Below are positions 44,252 to 53,652 of a stretch of DNA of 64,000 nt, piece after piece. The notes under the pieces were generated by a model, which ran no database searches, was not told where the DNA came from, and saw nothing but the letters and a program-made list of their open reading frames with translations. Both the position numbers and the translations under genes were made by a program. Source of the DNA: Nannocystis pusilla (GTDB taxonomy: Bacteria > Myxococcota_A > Polyangia > Nannocystales > Nannocystaceae); assembly GCF_026626665.1 (NCBI RefSeq), contig NZ_JAPNKE010000002.1, positions 1,675,204-1,739,203 of the forward strand. The letters run 5' to 3'. Position 1 is the first letter of the stretch, and every line of letters starts with the position of its first letter.

Positions 44252-47200
44252 GCGGGGAGCTCCTCGACGTCGCTCAGCTCGAGCTCGAGCTCGACGTTGT
44301 AGCCGAGGGCGCGACGCAGCGCGAGGTGCTCCTCGGACACGAGGTAGGCGACCAGGGCGGCGGCGCGGGGGAGGGCGAGGCTGGGGGCCTGCGCCGCGTC
44401 GGTGCCGGCGGGCCGGGCAGCCAGTCGGCGCAGCGGCACGCGCGGGTCGCCGCAGGCGATCGCGCCGGCCCGATCCTCGCCCTGACGCAAGGTGTCCCGA
44501 AGGACAGGCATGGAGAACTGCTGGAGGTTGCGCGCCAGGACCTCGGCGTCGTCGCCGAAGTCGACGGCCACGCCGGCGCCGGCGAGGCCCTCGATGATCG
44601 CGTCGGAGACGCTCTCGTCGCGCGGGTGGATGTCGTCGAGCTCGACGCCGGCGCAGCTGGCGAGGCCGTGCATGACCGCCATCACGCCCTCGTCCTCCAT
44701 GGCGTGGTGGAGGTGGTCGCCGCCGGTCGACAGGCGGAACAGGGCGCGGCCGATCGCCTCGCGCGAGCCGGGCGAGAACGGGGCGCTGTTGATCTTGCGG
44801 CCGATGAGCAGCACCGGCGCGGTGCCGACGTGGGCGACGACGCCGTTGTCGTCGCTCGGGTTGAGGAACAGCAGCGGATCGCCGACGCCGAGGGTGCGGG
44901 CCAGGGCGCGGGTGACGACGGCGACCGAGCTGGCGGCCGGCAAGCTGTGGCGCTGCGCCAGGTTGACCGGCGGCGGCGGAGCGCCGGGGATGCCGGACAT
45001 GTACTTGACGCCTGCTTGCAGGAGGTGCACCGCGGCGGCGCAGGCGGGGTCGTCGACGGTGAAGAACGGCTGCGGCTTGTCGGGCGCGGTCGGCAAGGGC
45101 CACGGCGCCGGCTGCAGGACCTCGCAGCGGCGGCTGGCGGGGACGAGATCGGGGTCGACGGTCTCGAGCACGGCGGCGCACACGTAGACGCCGCCCGACT
45201 CCTCGGCGGCGTCGAACAGGCGCAACAGGCCGGCGATCGGATCGGCGTCGACGCCCTCGGGGTCGGGCCGGCTGCCCTTGTGCGGGCGCACGAGGCCGCG
45301 GTCGCGCAGGAGGGCCCGCTGGGCGGCGATGCCGGCCTGCAGGGCGACGCGGGCCTCGTCGCCGCGGCCGAGCTCGATGAGCAGGGCGTGCAGCTCGAGG
45401 ATGACGTCGGTGTTGGCGGGGCGCAGGCGCAGCAGCTCGCGCAGCAGGCCGGCGGCCTCCTCGGGGCGGCCGCGGACGCGGCGATCGATGTCGGCGAGGG
45501 CCCGCAGGCTGCGCACGCGCTCGTCGGCGTCGCCGAGCTCGAGCAGGCGCTGCAGCACCTCGACGCGCTGATCGACGGTGCCGATGGCGGAGGCGATCCG
45601 ATCGGCGGCCCGCAGGGCGACGAAGGCCTGGAAGCCGCCGCGGCTGGCGGCGAGGTAGTGCTCGAAGGCGGCGTCGGGGGCCCCGTTGCGCTCGTGCGCG
45701 TCGGCCAGCAAGAACTCGAGCACGGCCCGCAGCTCGGGCGAGGTCTCGCGCTGGAGGGCCTCCTGCAGCTGGGCCACGGCCTCGGCGCCGCGGCCGGCGC
45801 GGGCGTAGAGGCGGGCGAGGTCGACGCGCAACGCGACGTGCTCGGGGAACGAGCCGACGGCCCGCTCGAGCAGGCCGGTGGCGCCGTGGTTGCCGTCGCT
45901 GACCTCGACGATGCGGGCGATCGCGCGGGCGGCCTCGGGCGTGAGGGACTTGGCGGCGATGAGGGCGTCGAAGCGGCGGGTGAGCGGGCCGAGCAGCGGC
46001 TGGGCGCCCTCGCGGCCGTGCTGCTCGCGGGTCCGCCACAGCGCGGAGAAGGCCGGATCGGAGGTGGGCTCGATGTCGAGGGCGCGGGCCAGGGCGCGCC
46101 AGGCCCGGGCCGGATCGCGGGCCCGCACCGCGAGCAGGCCGGCGCGCACGCCCAGCGCGTGCTGGTGGGCCGGATCGCCGACGAGGAGGGCGATCTGGGC
46201 CAGCAGGTCGGCGGCGACGACGAGGTCGGCCGGGGCGCCGCGCTGCTCCATCAAGCAGGCCTTAGCGTGCAGGGCCGGCAGGTACTTGGGCCAGGTGACG
46301 AGCGCGGCGTTGAGGCGCGACAGGGCCTCGTCGAGGTCGCCGGCGCGGACGTAGAGGTCGGCGCTGCCGCACAGCAGGGCGGCCCGCTCGACGTAGTCCT
46401 TCTCGCCGGCGGCGGCGGTGTTGAGCTCGGCCGCAGCACGTCGCGTGGGCCCGAGGTTGCGGCGCGCGGCGATGCGGGCCTGGCCGCGGCGCGCCTGGTC
46501 GTAGCGCGGATCCTTGGCCAGGATCTCGGCGTAGCCGGTGTCGGCGGCGTCGAGGTCGCCGGCCGACTCGGCGGCGCGGGCGGCCCGGTAGCGCAAGCTG
46601 TGGCTGAAGGTGAGGTCGCCCGACTCTTCGACCGAGGTGATCGCCAGGGCGGCGGACATGCCGGCGCGCACGAGGTCGGGGCGGCGACTGAAGCGGGCGG
46701 CCCGGGCGAGCCGGAGCTGGGTGTTGAGGTCGCGCGGGCGAGCCTCGGCGGCGGCCTCGAGGTACTGCACGCCGAGCGCGGGCGAGTCGGACAGCTCGGC
46801 CAGCAGCAGCGCGGCGGCCTGACGGTTGCCGAGGCCGCGCTCGTGGGCCAGCGCGCCGCGGGCGGCGACCCGCAGCTCGGCGCCGTCGCCGTTGGCGGCG
46901 CAGTGCTCGAGCAACGTCGTCCAGCCGCCGCCGAGGCTCGGCCACTGGGCGAGCGCGCGGCGCAGCTCGCCGGTGGCCTGCTCGGCCTGCCCGGGGTCGG
47001 CCCAGATCCCGGCGGGATCGGAGGCCCGCACCAGCGCGGCGCGGTAGATGAGCAGGGCGCGGGCCCGCTGGCCGCGCGACAGATCGAAGTGACGCGCGAG
47101 GTAGCCGAGCAGCGCGTCGGTGCGCCCGAGCGCGGCGGCCAGGCGCTCGCCGGTGTGCAGCGTCGAGAGGTGTTCGGGCCAGGTCTGAAGGACCAGGTCG

Positions 47201-49083
47201 ACCTCGTCGAGCGCCTGCGGCAGCTCGCCGAGCGCGAGCAGGCGGTGGATGATCTCGAGGTGCAGCGACAGCCGCTGCGCCGGATCGACCGCGCGCTGCA
47301 GGCGGCGGCGCAGCAGGTCGATGATGCCGACGTCGTCGCCGCGGTCGCGGAGGATCCGCTCGAGCAGCGCGAGCGTCGGCGGGTGGTCGGGGACCTCCTC
47401 GAGCGACTCCTGCAGGCTGGCCTCGGCGTGGCCCGTGTCGCCCATCTGCAGCGCCAGCTCGGCGCTGCGGAACAGCAGCTTGGCGCGCCGCAGCGGGCTG
47501 ATGGTCAGCTTGATCTCCTGCTCGGTGACCTGCAGCAGCTCGCGCGCGCGGCCGGCCTTGGCGAGCAGGCGGGCCAGCTGCTGCAGCGACGGCAGGTGCT
47601 CCGGGAACTCCTTGAGCAGGGCGACCAGGCACTTGATGGCGGCCGACGGATCGCCCTGGCGCTCGTGCAGGCGGGCGAGGATCGACAGCAGGAACACGCG
47701 GCGCGGGCCGCCGACGCCGCGCTGCAGCTCGCCGCTGTAGAGCTCGCGCAGGCCGTCGAAGCGGCCGAGCTGGAGGAGCACGCGCTCGAGGCGGTCGAGC
47801 GCGGGGCGGTAGGTCTGCGACGAGGCGACGGCCTCTTCGTAGAGCTGGCGGGCGCCCTCGAGCTCCTTGAGGTTCTCCTCGAGCACCTGGCCGGCGCGCA
47901 GCTGGGCCTGGGCCCGCTCTTCGGGGCTGAGGCCGGCGGCGTCGGCGGTCGCGACCTGGAGCTTCAGCAGCTCGAGCAGCTGGTGCCACGACTCGTTGGC
48001 GATGAGGTAGCGGCCGGCGTCCTCGAGCGCGGGGGTGTGGCCGGGGAACAGCTTGAGCGCGCGGCGCATGGCGCCGAGGCCCTCGCTGACGCGGTCGAGG
48101 CGGATCATCGCCAGCTTGCCGAGGCGGTAGAACAGCTCGGCCTCGGTGCCGGGGTCGGAGCCGCCGATGGCCTTGAGCTGACCGGCGCAGGCCTCGACGG
48201 CGACGTCGTAGCGCGCCGTCGCCATGGCCAGCTCCTCGAGGTTGCGCCACAGGCTGAAGTTGTCGGGCTGCAGCTTGGCGGCCGCGTGCAGCAGCGAGAC
48301 GGCGCCGGCGCGCTCGCGGACCTCGCGCAGGACGAGGCTGGCGCGGGCCAGCGGGCCGGCGCGCTGCTCGGGCGGACGCGCGTCGGCCTCGGCCTCGAGC
48401 GCGCGCAGCATCAGCTCGGCGTTGCCGGCCGCCTCGGCGACGCGGAACAGGTCTTGAATGAGGAGGAGGTTGCCGGGCTGCTCCTCGCCGGCGGCGATCA
48501 GCAGGGCCGCGGCGAGGTTGAGGTCGCCGCCCTGGCGGGTCTCGAGCACGGCGAGGTCGCGCGCGACGGCGGCGACGGCCCGCGGGTCGTGCAGGACCTC
48601 GAGCTGCGCCTCGAGGTTGGCGACCAGCGCCATGAGGTTGCCCTGCACGAGGGTGACCGCCTCGACCGAGCGCAACACCGCGAGGTCCTTCGGGGTCGCG
48701 CGCAGGGCCGCCTGATAACACTGCAAAGCGGCGGCGCGATCCTTGAAGTGGGTCTCGACCAGCTGGCCTCGCTCGCGGTAGAGCGCCGCCGCCTCGCGCG
48801 GGTGGCGAGTGGCGCGGATCTCGAGATCGAGGTAGCGAACGGAGTTGCGGATGTCGCCGCGCCGGAGAAAGATCCGGTAGAGGAGGCGCATCGCCGGCCG
48901 CAGGTCCGGCACCAGCTCCAGGGCGTGGGCCAGCAGGCGCTGGGCCTCGCCGTCCTCGCCGCGCACGACACACCAACGCGCACACGTGACGGCGACCACA
49001 GCCCGGAGTTGCGGCTCACTCGTCGGTGTCCGCGACAGCACCTGCAACATCTCGAGCAGGGGCATCTCGGCGGTTTCGGGCAT
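44248..49083 (-). CDS. Giant TPR-repeat protein, first paralog
   Basis: 1611 residues, intact. Tetratricopeptide-like helical repeats span about residues 20-1270, e.g. AAALQCYQAALRATPKDLAVL, SLLHAAAKLQPDNFSLWRNL and AIKCLVALLKEFPEHLPSLQ. The final 300 residues are a globular domain with LARTLGVGDPLLFLNPSDD and VLLIGRKINSAPFS, and its layout matches the end of the next gene. Similar paired proteins may build a large cytoplasmic assembly; function unknown. No signal peptide or membrane helix. The 3' end overlaps the next start by four bases; the upstream gene ends 41 bp before. A phased 14-bp pair (GGTGTCCCGAAGGA 44491, CAGG 44505) overlays codons for SMPVLRDTLR. Confidence 0.87.
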   Translation of the reverse strand: MPETAEMPLLEMLQVLSRTPTSEPQLRAVVAVTCARWCVVRGEDGEAQRLLAHALELVPDLRPAMRLLYRIFLRRGDIRNSVRYLDLEIRATRHPREAAALYRERGQLVETHFKDRAAALQCYQAALRATPKDLAVLRSVEAVTLVQGNLMALVANLEAQLEVLHDPRAVAAVARDLAVLETRQGGDLNLAAALLIAAGEEQPGNLLLIQDLFRVAEAAGNAELMLRALEAEADARPPEQRAGPLARASLVLREVRERAGAVSLLHAAAKLQPDNFSLWRNLEELAMATARYDVAVEACAGQLKAIGGSDPGTEAELFYRLGKLAMIRLDRVSEGLGAMRRALKLFPGHTPALEDAGRYLIANESWHQLLELLKLQVATADAAGLSPEERAQAQLRAGQVLEENLKELEGARQLYEEAVASSQTYRPALDRLERVLLQLGRFDGLRELYSGELQRGVGGPRRVFLLSILARLHERQGDPSAAIKCLVALLKEFPEHLPSLQQLARLLAKAGRARELLQVTEQEIKLTISPLRRAKLLFRSAELALQMGDTGHAEASLQESLEEVPDHPPTLALLERILRDRGDDVGIIDLLRRRLQRAVDPAQRLSLHLEIIHRLLALGELPQALDEVDLVLQTWPEHLSTLHTGERLAAALGRTDALLGYLARHFDLSRGQRARALLIYRAALVRASDPAGIWADPGQAEQATGELRRALAQWPSLGGGWTTLLEHCAANGDGAELRVAARGALAHERGLGNRQAAALLLAELSDSPALGVQYLEAAAEARPRDLNTQLRLARAARFSRRPDLVRAGMSAALAITSVEESGDLTFSHSLRYRAARAAESAGDLDAADTGYAEILAKDPRYDQARRGQARIAARRNLGPTRRAAAELNTAAAGEKDYVERAALLCGSADLYVRAGDLDEALSRLNAALVTWPKYLPALHAKACLMEQRGAPADLVVAADLLAQIALLVGDPAHQHALGVRAGLLAVRARDPARAWRALARALDIEPTSDPAFSALWRTREQHGREGAQPLLGPLTRRFDALIAAKSLTPEAARAIARIVEVSDGNHGATGLLERAVGSFPEHVALRVDLARLYARAGRGAEAVAQLQEALQRETSPELRAVLEFLLADAHERNGAPDAAFEHYLAASRGGFQAFVALRAADRIASAIGTVDQRVEVLQRLLELGDADERVRSLRALADIDRRVRGRPEEAAGLLRELLRLRPANTDVILELHALLIELGRGDEARVALQAGIAAQRALLRDRGLVRPHKGSRPDPEGVDADPIAGLLRLFDAAEESGGVYVCAAVLETVDPDLVPASRRCEVLQPAPWPLPTAPDKPQPFFTVDDPACAAAVHLLQAGVKYMSGIPGAPPPPVNLAQRHSLPAASSVAVVTRALARTLGVGDPLLFLNPSDDNGVVAHVGTAPVLLIGRKINSAPFSPGSREAIGRALFRLSTGGDHLHHAMEDEGVMAVMHGLASCAGVELDDIHPRDESVSDAIIEGLAGAGVAVDFGDDAEVLARNLQQFSMPVLRDTLRQGEDRAGAIACGDPRVPLRRLAARPAGTDAAQAPSLALPRAAALVAYLVSEEHLALRRALGYNVELELELSDVEELPA

Positions 49084-49124
49084 CGCTCGGGCGCAGTCTA
49101 CACCGGGGCGCGCGGCCGGAATAC

Positions 49125-49771
49125 CTAGGACAGGGCGTGGGAATAATCGTCGAGGGTGTAGGTGTGGGGCTCAGACCCGCCCTGCGCCCGCCGCTGCGCC
49201 AGGAGATCGACGATCAGGGCGATCGTCTCGAAGCGCGTGGTCAGCGTATAGAATTGATCCTCGGGGACCGGCGGGACGGCCATCAGCCGCTCCTCGATGA
49301 AAGCGGCGTCGCTGGCCCCGTCAGGCTCGTTGCCGCCCCGGATGTCGAGGTGCAGGCCGCAGTCGACGTCCTCGTCGTCCGGTTCGCGGCCGAGGATCGC
49401 GGACAGCGCGAGCGCGACCGGCGTGAAGTGGAGGTAGGCGGCGCCGAGCAGGAGGCGAAACCCTCGCGGCTCGCCGGCGCGGCCCACCCAGGTGCCGCCG
49501 AACTCGCGCCGAACCAGCTCGCCGAAGTAGGCGCCGGCCGAGGCGGCCAGGAGGTCGAGGATCGGCGCGCGCGTCTCGCTGCGGGCGAGGCCGAGGTAGT
49601 GGTCGAGGAAGGCCAGCGAGGTGACCGAGCCGTCGAGCTCGACGCCGAGGGCGCGCTTCACCTGCTCGCGCAGCTGTCGGTCGAGATCGCCCAGCACGGC
49701 GTCGAGCGCGGCGGCGTCGGGGCCGGAGGTCCGGGGGTCGCATCCGGTGGGGTCGGGGGCGTGTCGGTCAT
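49125..49771 (-). CDS. Hypothetical protein heading the TPR operon (probable frame break)
   Basis: From GTG 49697 the frame gives 190 residues. A better start may be ATG 49771: its frame encodes MTDTPPTPPDATPGP, and adding one base to the GGGG run at 49719-49722 joins it to PDAAALDAVLGDLDRQ. The length then becomes divisible by three (215 residues). The protein is helical and acidic, with LRREFGGTWVGR-like and HTYTLDDYSHALS segments; no family is recognised. Its position 41 bp ahead of two giant TPR genes suggests it belongs to the same complex. Confidence 0.65.
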
Positions 49772-49807
49772 CGGCGCGGCAGCTTTACACCGTCCGCGGG
49801 CGGACGC

Positions 49808-49813
49808 TATGGT
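49808..49813 (+). promoter_or_regulatory. Putative -10 box (leaderless)
   Basis: TATGGT, 7 bp before GTG 49821. An ATG at 49809 overlaps this box, which makes GTG the better start. Confidence 0.45.
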
Positions 49814-49820
49814 CGCGCGC

Positions 49821-52800
49821 GTGTCGAATCAAGGCGACTGGAGCTGGTCCGAGGAGGCCCTCTATGCGTGCCCGTGCGGCTCGCTGGTGGCGGCCCGAAG
49901 GTGGCGCTGGCTCGATCGTCAGGCGCGGCCCGAGCTGGTGACGACGCTGCGGGGCAGCGGACCCCTGGTGGGCGCGTGTTCGCGCTGCCGCCGCCCCGCG
50001 ACCGGCGGCGGGGCGTGGCTCGAGGTCGATCCGGACCGCGGCGCCGCGACTCTGGTGCTGAGCGCCGACAGGCGCGGAGATCTGATCCCGGCGCTGCAGG
50101 CCCACCTGGCCGCGCTGCAGGCCCGGCCGGAGCTGGCGGCGCCGTGGCTGCTGCAGCCGGCGGTGGCGTTCGTGCCGGTGCCGCCGCCGTGGGCCGAAGA
50201 GGACGGCGAGGCGGCGCTCGAGCTGTCGCCGTGGCCGGGCCCGGCGCTCGGCTCGCGGTCCCAGGACTCGGGCGTGCGGGCCAGCGAGCGCGGCCATGAC
50301 GAGCCGGTGCCTGGCCCGGGGGCCAGGTCCGAAGAGGCAGGTTCGAAGGGGCATGTCCCGGCGGGCAGGTCCGAAGAGGCAGGTCCGAAGGGGCATGTCC
50401 CCGGGGGCAAGGGCGCGGGCGACGGCGGGCGGCGCGAGAGCTCGGGGCCGAGCGACGCGGCGCGGACGCGGCGGCGCGAGGGCTCGGGGCCGGTGGCGGC
50501 GAGCGACGGCCGGCGGCGCGAGAGCTCGGGGCCGAGCGACGGCGTGACGGCGCGGCGGCGCGAGGGCTCGGGCCCGGTCGAGGCGGTCCTCGGCCGCGGG
50601 CGCGAGGGCTCGGGGCCGAGCGACGCCGAGGCGCGGAGCCCGGCGCGGTCCGGCCGCGACGCGACCGCGGCCGAGTCGGCGCTGCAGGACACGTTCCCGG
50701 GCCGCCGGCGCGGGCGCTCGGCCGAGGACATCGGCCTCGAGGAGTCAGGCAGCCTGGTGTCGGCGGCGCGGCGCTCGTTCGAGGCGAGCGGCCAGGCGGC
50801 GGGCAAGCGCGAGGAGCCGGCGCGGCGGCCGGAAGGAGCAGGGTCGAACGGCCAGGACGCCGCGGGCCTGTCCGCAGGGACAGGTCGGCGGGCGGACTCG
50901 GCGGGCGACGCGGTCCGGCGGCCGGCGGGGGTGCTCGAAGGGACAGGTTCGAACGGACAGGACGCTGCGGGCATGTCCGGCGGGGCAGGTCGGCGGGCAG
51001 ACGGAGCCGGCGACCCGGCGCGGCGGCCGGGGGCGGTGCTCGAAGGGACAGGTTCGAACGGACAGGACGCTTCGGGCATGTCCGGAGGGGCAGGTCGGCG
51101 GGCGGACGGGGCGGGCGACGCGACCCGGCGGCCTGCGGCGGTGCTCGAGGGCCCGGGCGGAGCGGACGAGTCCGGGCGGCGGCCGACCGTGGGCCTCGAG
51201 GCGACGGACGGGCCGGCGACGCGGCGGCCCGGGGCGGCGCTCGAGGGGACGGACGGGCGGCGGCCCGGTGCGGTGCTCGAGGGGACGGACGGGCGGCGGC
51301 CGGGGGCGGTGCTCGAGGCGACGGAGACCCGACGGCCCGGGGCTGCGCTCGACGGGATGGATGGGCCCGTGACGCGGCGGCCGGGGGCCGTGCTGGAAGG
51401 GACGGACGGGCCCGGGACGCGGCGGCCGGGGGCGGTGCTCGAAGGGACGGACGGCCCGTCGACGCGGCGGCCGGGGGCCGTGCTCGAAGGGACGGACGGC
51501 CCGTCGACGCGGCGGCCCGGGGCGGTGCTGGAAGCGACGGACGGGTCCGGGACGCGGCGGCCGGGGGCCGTGCTCGAAGGGACAGGTCCGAACCGACAGG
51601 ACCCAGGGGCCATGTCCGCGGGGACAGGTCGGCGCGACGAGGCGCACCGGACGGCCGACGCCGATCCCGAGCGCTCGGCGCTGCGGGCGGCGGTGGCCCG
51701 GGCGCTCACGCCGACGGCGCCGGAGACCCCGCGCCCGGGGGCGGTGCTGCCGGGCCCGACGGCCGAGGCGAGCGCGGCCGACAGCAGCGGGACGTGGTCG
51801 CGGCGCCAGGTCGAGGCGGCCGACGCGGCGGCGCGTCGCGGGCTCGAGGGCGGGGACAGCCGCCAGGTCAGCGACGCGGCGGTGACCGGGACCTGGCCCA
51901 AGCGCCAGATCCTGGAGGGGCCGGGCGACAGCGGGCCCGGCTGGCCGCGGCCCCAACAAGAGGAGCCGCCGCGCAGCAATCGGCCGGGCCGGGCGCCGGC
52001 AGCCCCGCCGCTGCGCCTCGGCAGCGACGTGCAGCGGGCGGCGCTGGCCAGCCTGGGCCGCGAGGGCGGGGCGGTGCAGGTGACGGCGAACGTCAACGAG
52101 GCGACGGCCCGCGTGTGGGCGACGGTGCCGCTCAAGGTGCGACCGATCCACCTGCGCGGGCTCGGCTACCCGCTGGTGGGGGTGCGCGTGGTCGCCGACG
52201 CGGGGGGCGAGGCGCTGGTGATCGACGCGGTGGTCGACGTCGGCGAGCCGATGACGCTCGACCTCTTCAAGGAGCTGACCCGCGAGTTCAAGATCCGCCT
52301 GGCGCTGCCGGGGCACCAGCGCGAGCTGGTGGCGCCGGAGCTGCAGCGCAACGCGGCGTCGTGCCTGGAGAGCGCGCAGGCGCAGCTCGGCACCGGCGAG
52401 TTCCCGCCCGACGCCTACCGCACGGCCCGCGAGCTGCTGGCGGGGCGCAACGCGGCCCAGCGGCTCGAGCCGGCGCGCACGCCGATCCCGGAGTCGCTGG
52501 CCGAGACCTGCCGCGACTCGGCCGGGGCGGCCTGGCTGGCGCTCGAGCGGCTCGACCAGGGATCGCGCAAGGAGAACCTGGCGCGCATGCTCGAGGTCGA
52601 CGGGCTCAGCGTCGACACGTACGAGAAGATCCGCTCGGCGGTGTTGGCGGCGGCGATCGAATTCGGGCTGCCGGCCCCGGCCCGCTTCTGGCGCCGCTGG
52701 CTCGGGTCCGACCAGGCCCGCGACACGGGTTTCTTCGTGCAGAAGCTCATCGCGGCCCGCACGGCCTCGATCGCCCGCGGTGAGGACCTCAGCGCCGACC

Positions 52801-52853
52801 AGGCCGAGGCCGCCTGGCGCGGGATCCTCGACCTGTGCCAGCACAAGATTTGA
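49821..52853 (+). CDS. Zinc-ribbon protein with long repeat-built low-complexity linker
   Basis: About 1010 residues. Residues 1-60 carry CPCG and CSRC, a probable zinc ribbon. A short folded part follows (to about 150). Residues 165-700 are disordered, Gly/Arg/Ala-rich and made of DNA repeats: a 14-residue repeat (RSEEAGSKGHVPAG, twice) near 50324-50407, a 20-residue type repeat (GTGSNGQDAAGMSGGAGRRA) near 50830-51110, and about nine copies of a 15-residue repeat ending GAVLEGTDG near 51221-51590. The last 290 residues are folded and unrecognised (VQVTANVNEATARVWATVPL, GFFVQKLIAARTASIARGED). The stop overlaps the next start by 19 bp. Confidence 0.78.
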   Translation: MSNQGDWSWSEEALYACPCGSLVAARRWRWLDRQARPELVTTLRGSGPLVGACSRCRRPATGGGAWLEVDPDRGAATLVLSADRRGDLIPALQAHLAALQARPELAAPWLLQPAVAFVPVPPPWAEEDGEAALELSPWPGPALGSRSQDSGVRASERGHDEPVPGPGARSEEAGSKGHVPAGRSEEAGPKGHVPGGKGAGDGGRRESSGPSDAARTRRREGSGPVAASDGRRRESSGPSDGVTARRREGSGPVEAVLGRGREGSGPSDAEARSPARSGRDATAAESALQDTFPGRRRGRSAEDIGLEESGSLVSAARRSFEASGQAAGKREEPARRPEGAGSNGQDAAGLSAGTGRRADSAGDAVRRPAGVLEGTGSNGQDAAGMSGGAGRRADGAGDPARRPGAVLEGTGSNGQDASGMSGGAGRRADGAGDATRRPAAVLEGPGGADESGRRPTVGLEATDGPATRRPGAALEGTDGRRPGAVLEGTDGRRPGAVLEATETRRPGAALDGMDGPVTRRPGAVLEGTDGPGTRRPGAVLEGTDGPSTRRPGAVLEGTDGPSTRRPGAVLEATDGSGTRRPGAVLEGTGPNRQDPGAMSAGTGRRDEAHRTADADPERSALRAAVARALTPTAPETPRPGAVLPGPTAEASAADSSGTWSRRQVEAADAAARRGLEGGDSRQVSDAAVTGTWPKRQILEGPGDSGPGWPRPQQEEPPRSNRPGRAPAAPPLRLGSDVQRAALASLGREGGAVQVTANVNEATARVWATVPLKVRPIHLRGLGYPLVGVRVVADAGGEALVIDAVVDVGEPMTLDLFKELTREFKIRLALPGHQRELVAPELQRNAASCLESAQAQLGTGEFPPDAYRTARELLAGRNAAQRLEPARTPIPESLAETCRDSAGAAWLALERLDQGSRKENLARMLEVDGLSVDTYEKIRSAVLAAAIEFGLPAPARFWRRWLGSDQARDTGFFVQKLIAARTASIARGEDLSADQAEAAWRGILDLCQHKI
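50324..50407 (+). repeat. 14-bp phased array inside a coding region
   Basis: CAGG 50324, CAGG 50338, CATG 50352, CAGG 50366, CAGG 50380, CATG 50394: exact 14-bp steps. Three units (42 bp) equal 14 codons, so the peptide repeats every 14 residues without frame change. More phased units occur near 50841-51110. Confidence 0.88.
51221..51590 (+). repeat. 45-bp coding minisatellite
   Basis: Roughly nine tandem or near-tandem copies of a 36-45-bp unit encode ..RRPGAVLEGTDGP.., with silent and small changes between copies. Length steps are multiples of three. Confidence 0.8.
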
Positions 52854-53652
52854 CCCCGCCGCCCGAGCTGTCGAAGGCGCTCGGGCTCGGCAAGGTGACG
52901 ACCGGCCGCCGCGCCAGCCAGCCGCAGATCAAGGCGGCGGCCGAGGTGACCTCGCCTGTGCAGGAGGCGCGGTCCCAGGCGCGCCTGCGCGAGCTGGCCG
53001 CCCGCCTCCGCGGCGCGCCCAGCGACGGCGACGTCCGGGCGGTGATCGGCAACTTGCCGGAGCTCTCCGAAGCGGACGTCGCCAGTCTGCTTCCGGCCCT
53101 GGCGGAGCTCGGTTCGCGGGTCGGGCCGGAGCTGCTGGCCTGCGTCCGCGCCCCCAACGCCATGTGCGCCAGGCCGCGGCCATCCTGCTCGGCCACCTCG
53201 GCGAACGCAAAGCCGAGGGCCCGCTGGTGGCGATGCTCGGCGACGAACCCAGCGCCGGGTGGGTCGATGCGGCCCGCGCGCTGGGCAACCTGGGGCCCCG
53301 GGTGGTGGGGCCGCTGTGCAACCTGCTCCGGAGCGCCCCGATCGGCCGCAAAGAGGTGGTGGGGGCGCGGGTCGCCCGCGCGCTGGCAGAGCTCATCAAG
53401 GCCGAGGGCGCGGGCCCGGGCGGCTCAGGCCGGGTGGCGGTCGAGAATTTGCTGGAGGTCGGAGACCCCTCGGTATCCTCCGCGGCCCGGCGCGCGCTTG
53501 CTACACTGGGCGCCGTGCGGGACGAGGTCGATGGCGACGAGGCCGAGGCGTCACGCCGTTTCTCTCGGCTGGCGTCGGATGCGATCGCGCCGGAGCTCGA
53601 CGCCGCCGAGGACGACGAGATCGACGAAGTCGAAGTGGAAGTCGGGGACTGA
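52835..53652 (+). CDS. HEAT-repeat-like protein (one frame break)
   Basis: About 272 residues after repair, from GTG 52835 that overlaps the previous gene. Helical repeats of HEAT type: VRQAAAILLGHLGERKAEGP, VDAARALGNLGPRVVGPLCN and SSAARRALATLGAVRDEVDG. The C-terminal tail is strongly acidic (DAAEDDEIDEVEVEVGD). HEAT-like proteins act as binding scaffolds; the partner may be one of the two co-transcribed products. The frame breaks at 53160. Adding one C to CC gives VRAPNAHVRQAAAILLG and a length divisible by three. The stop overlaps the next start (TGATG). Confidence 0.8.
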
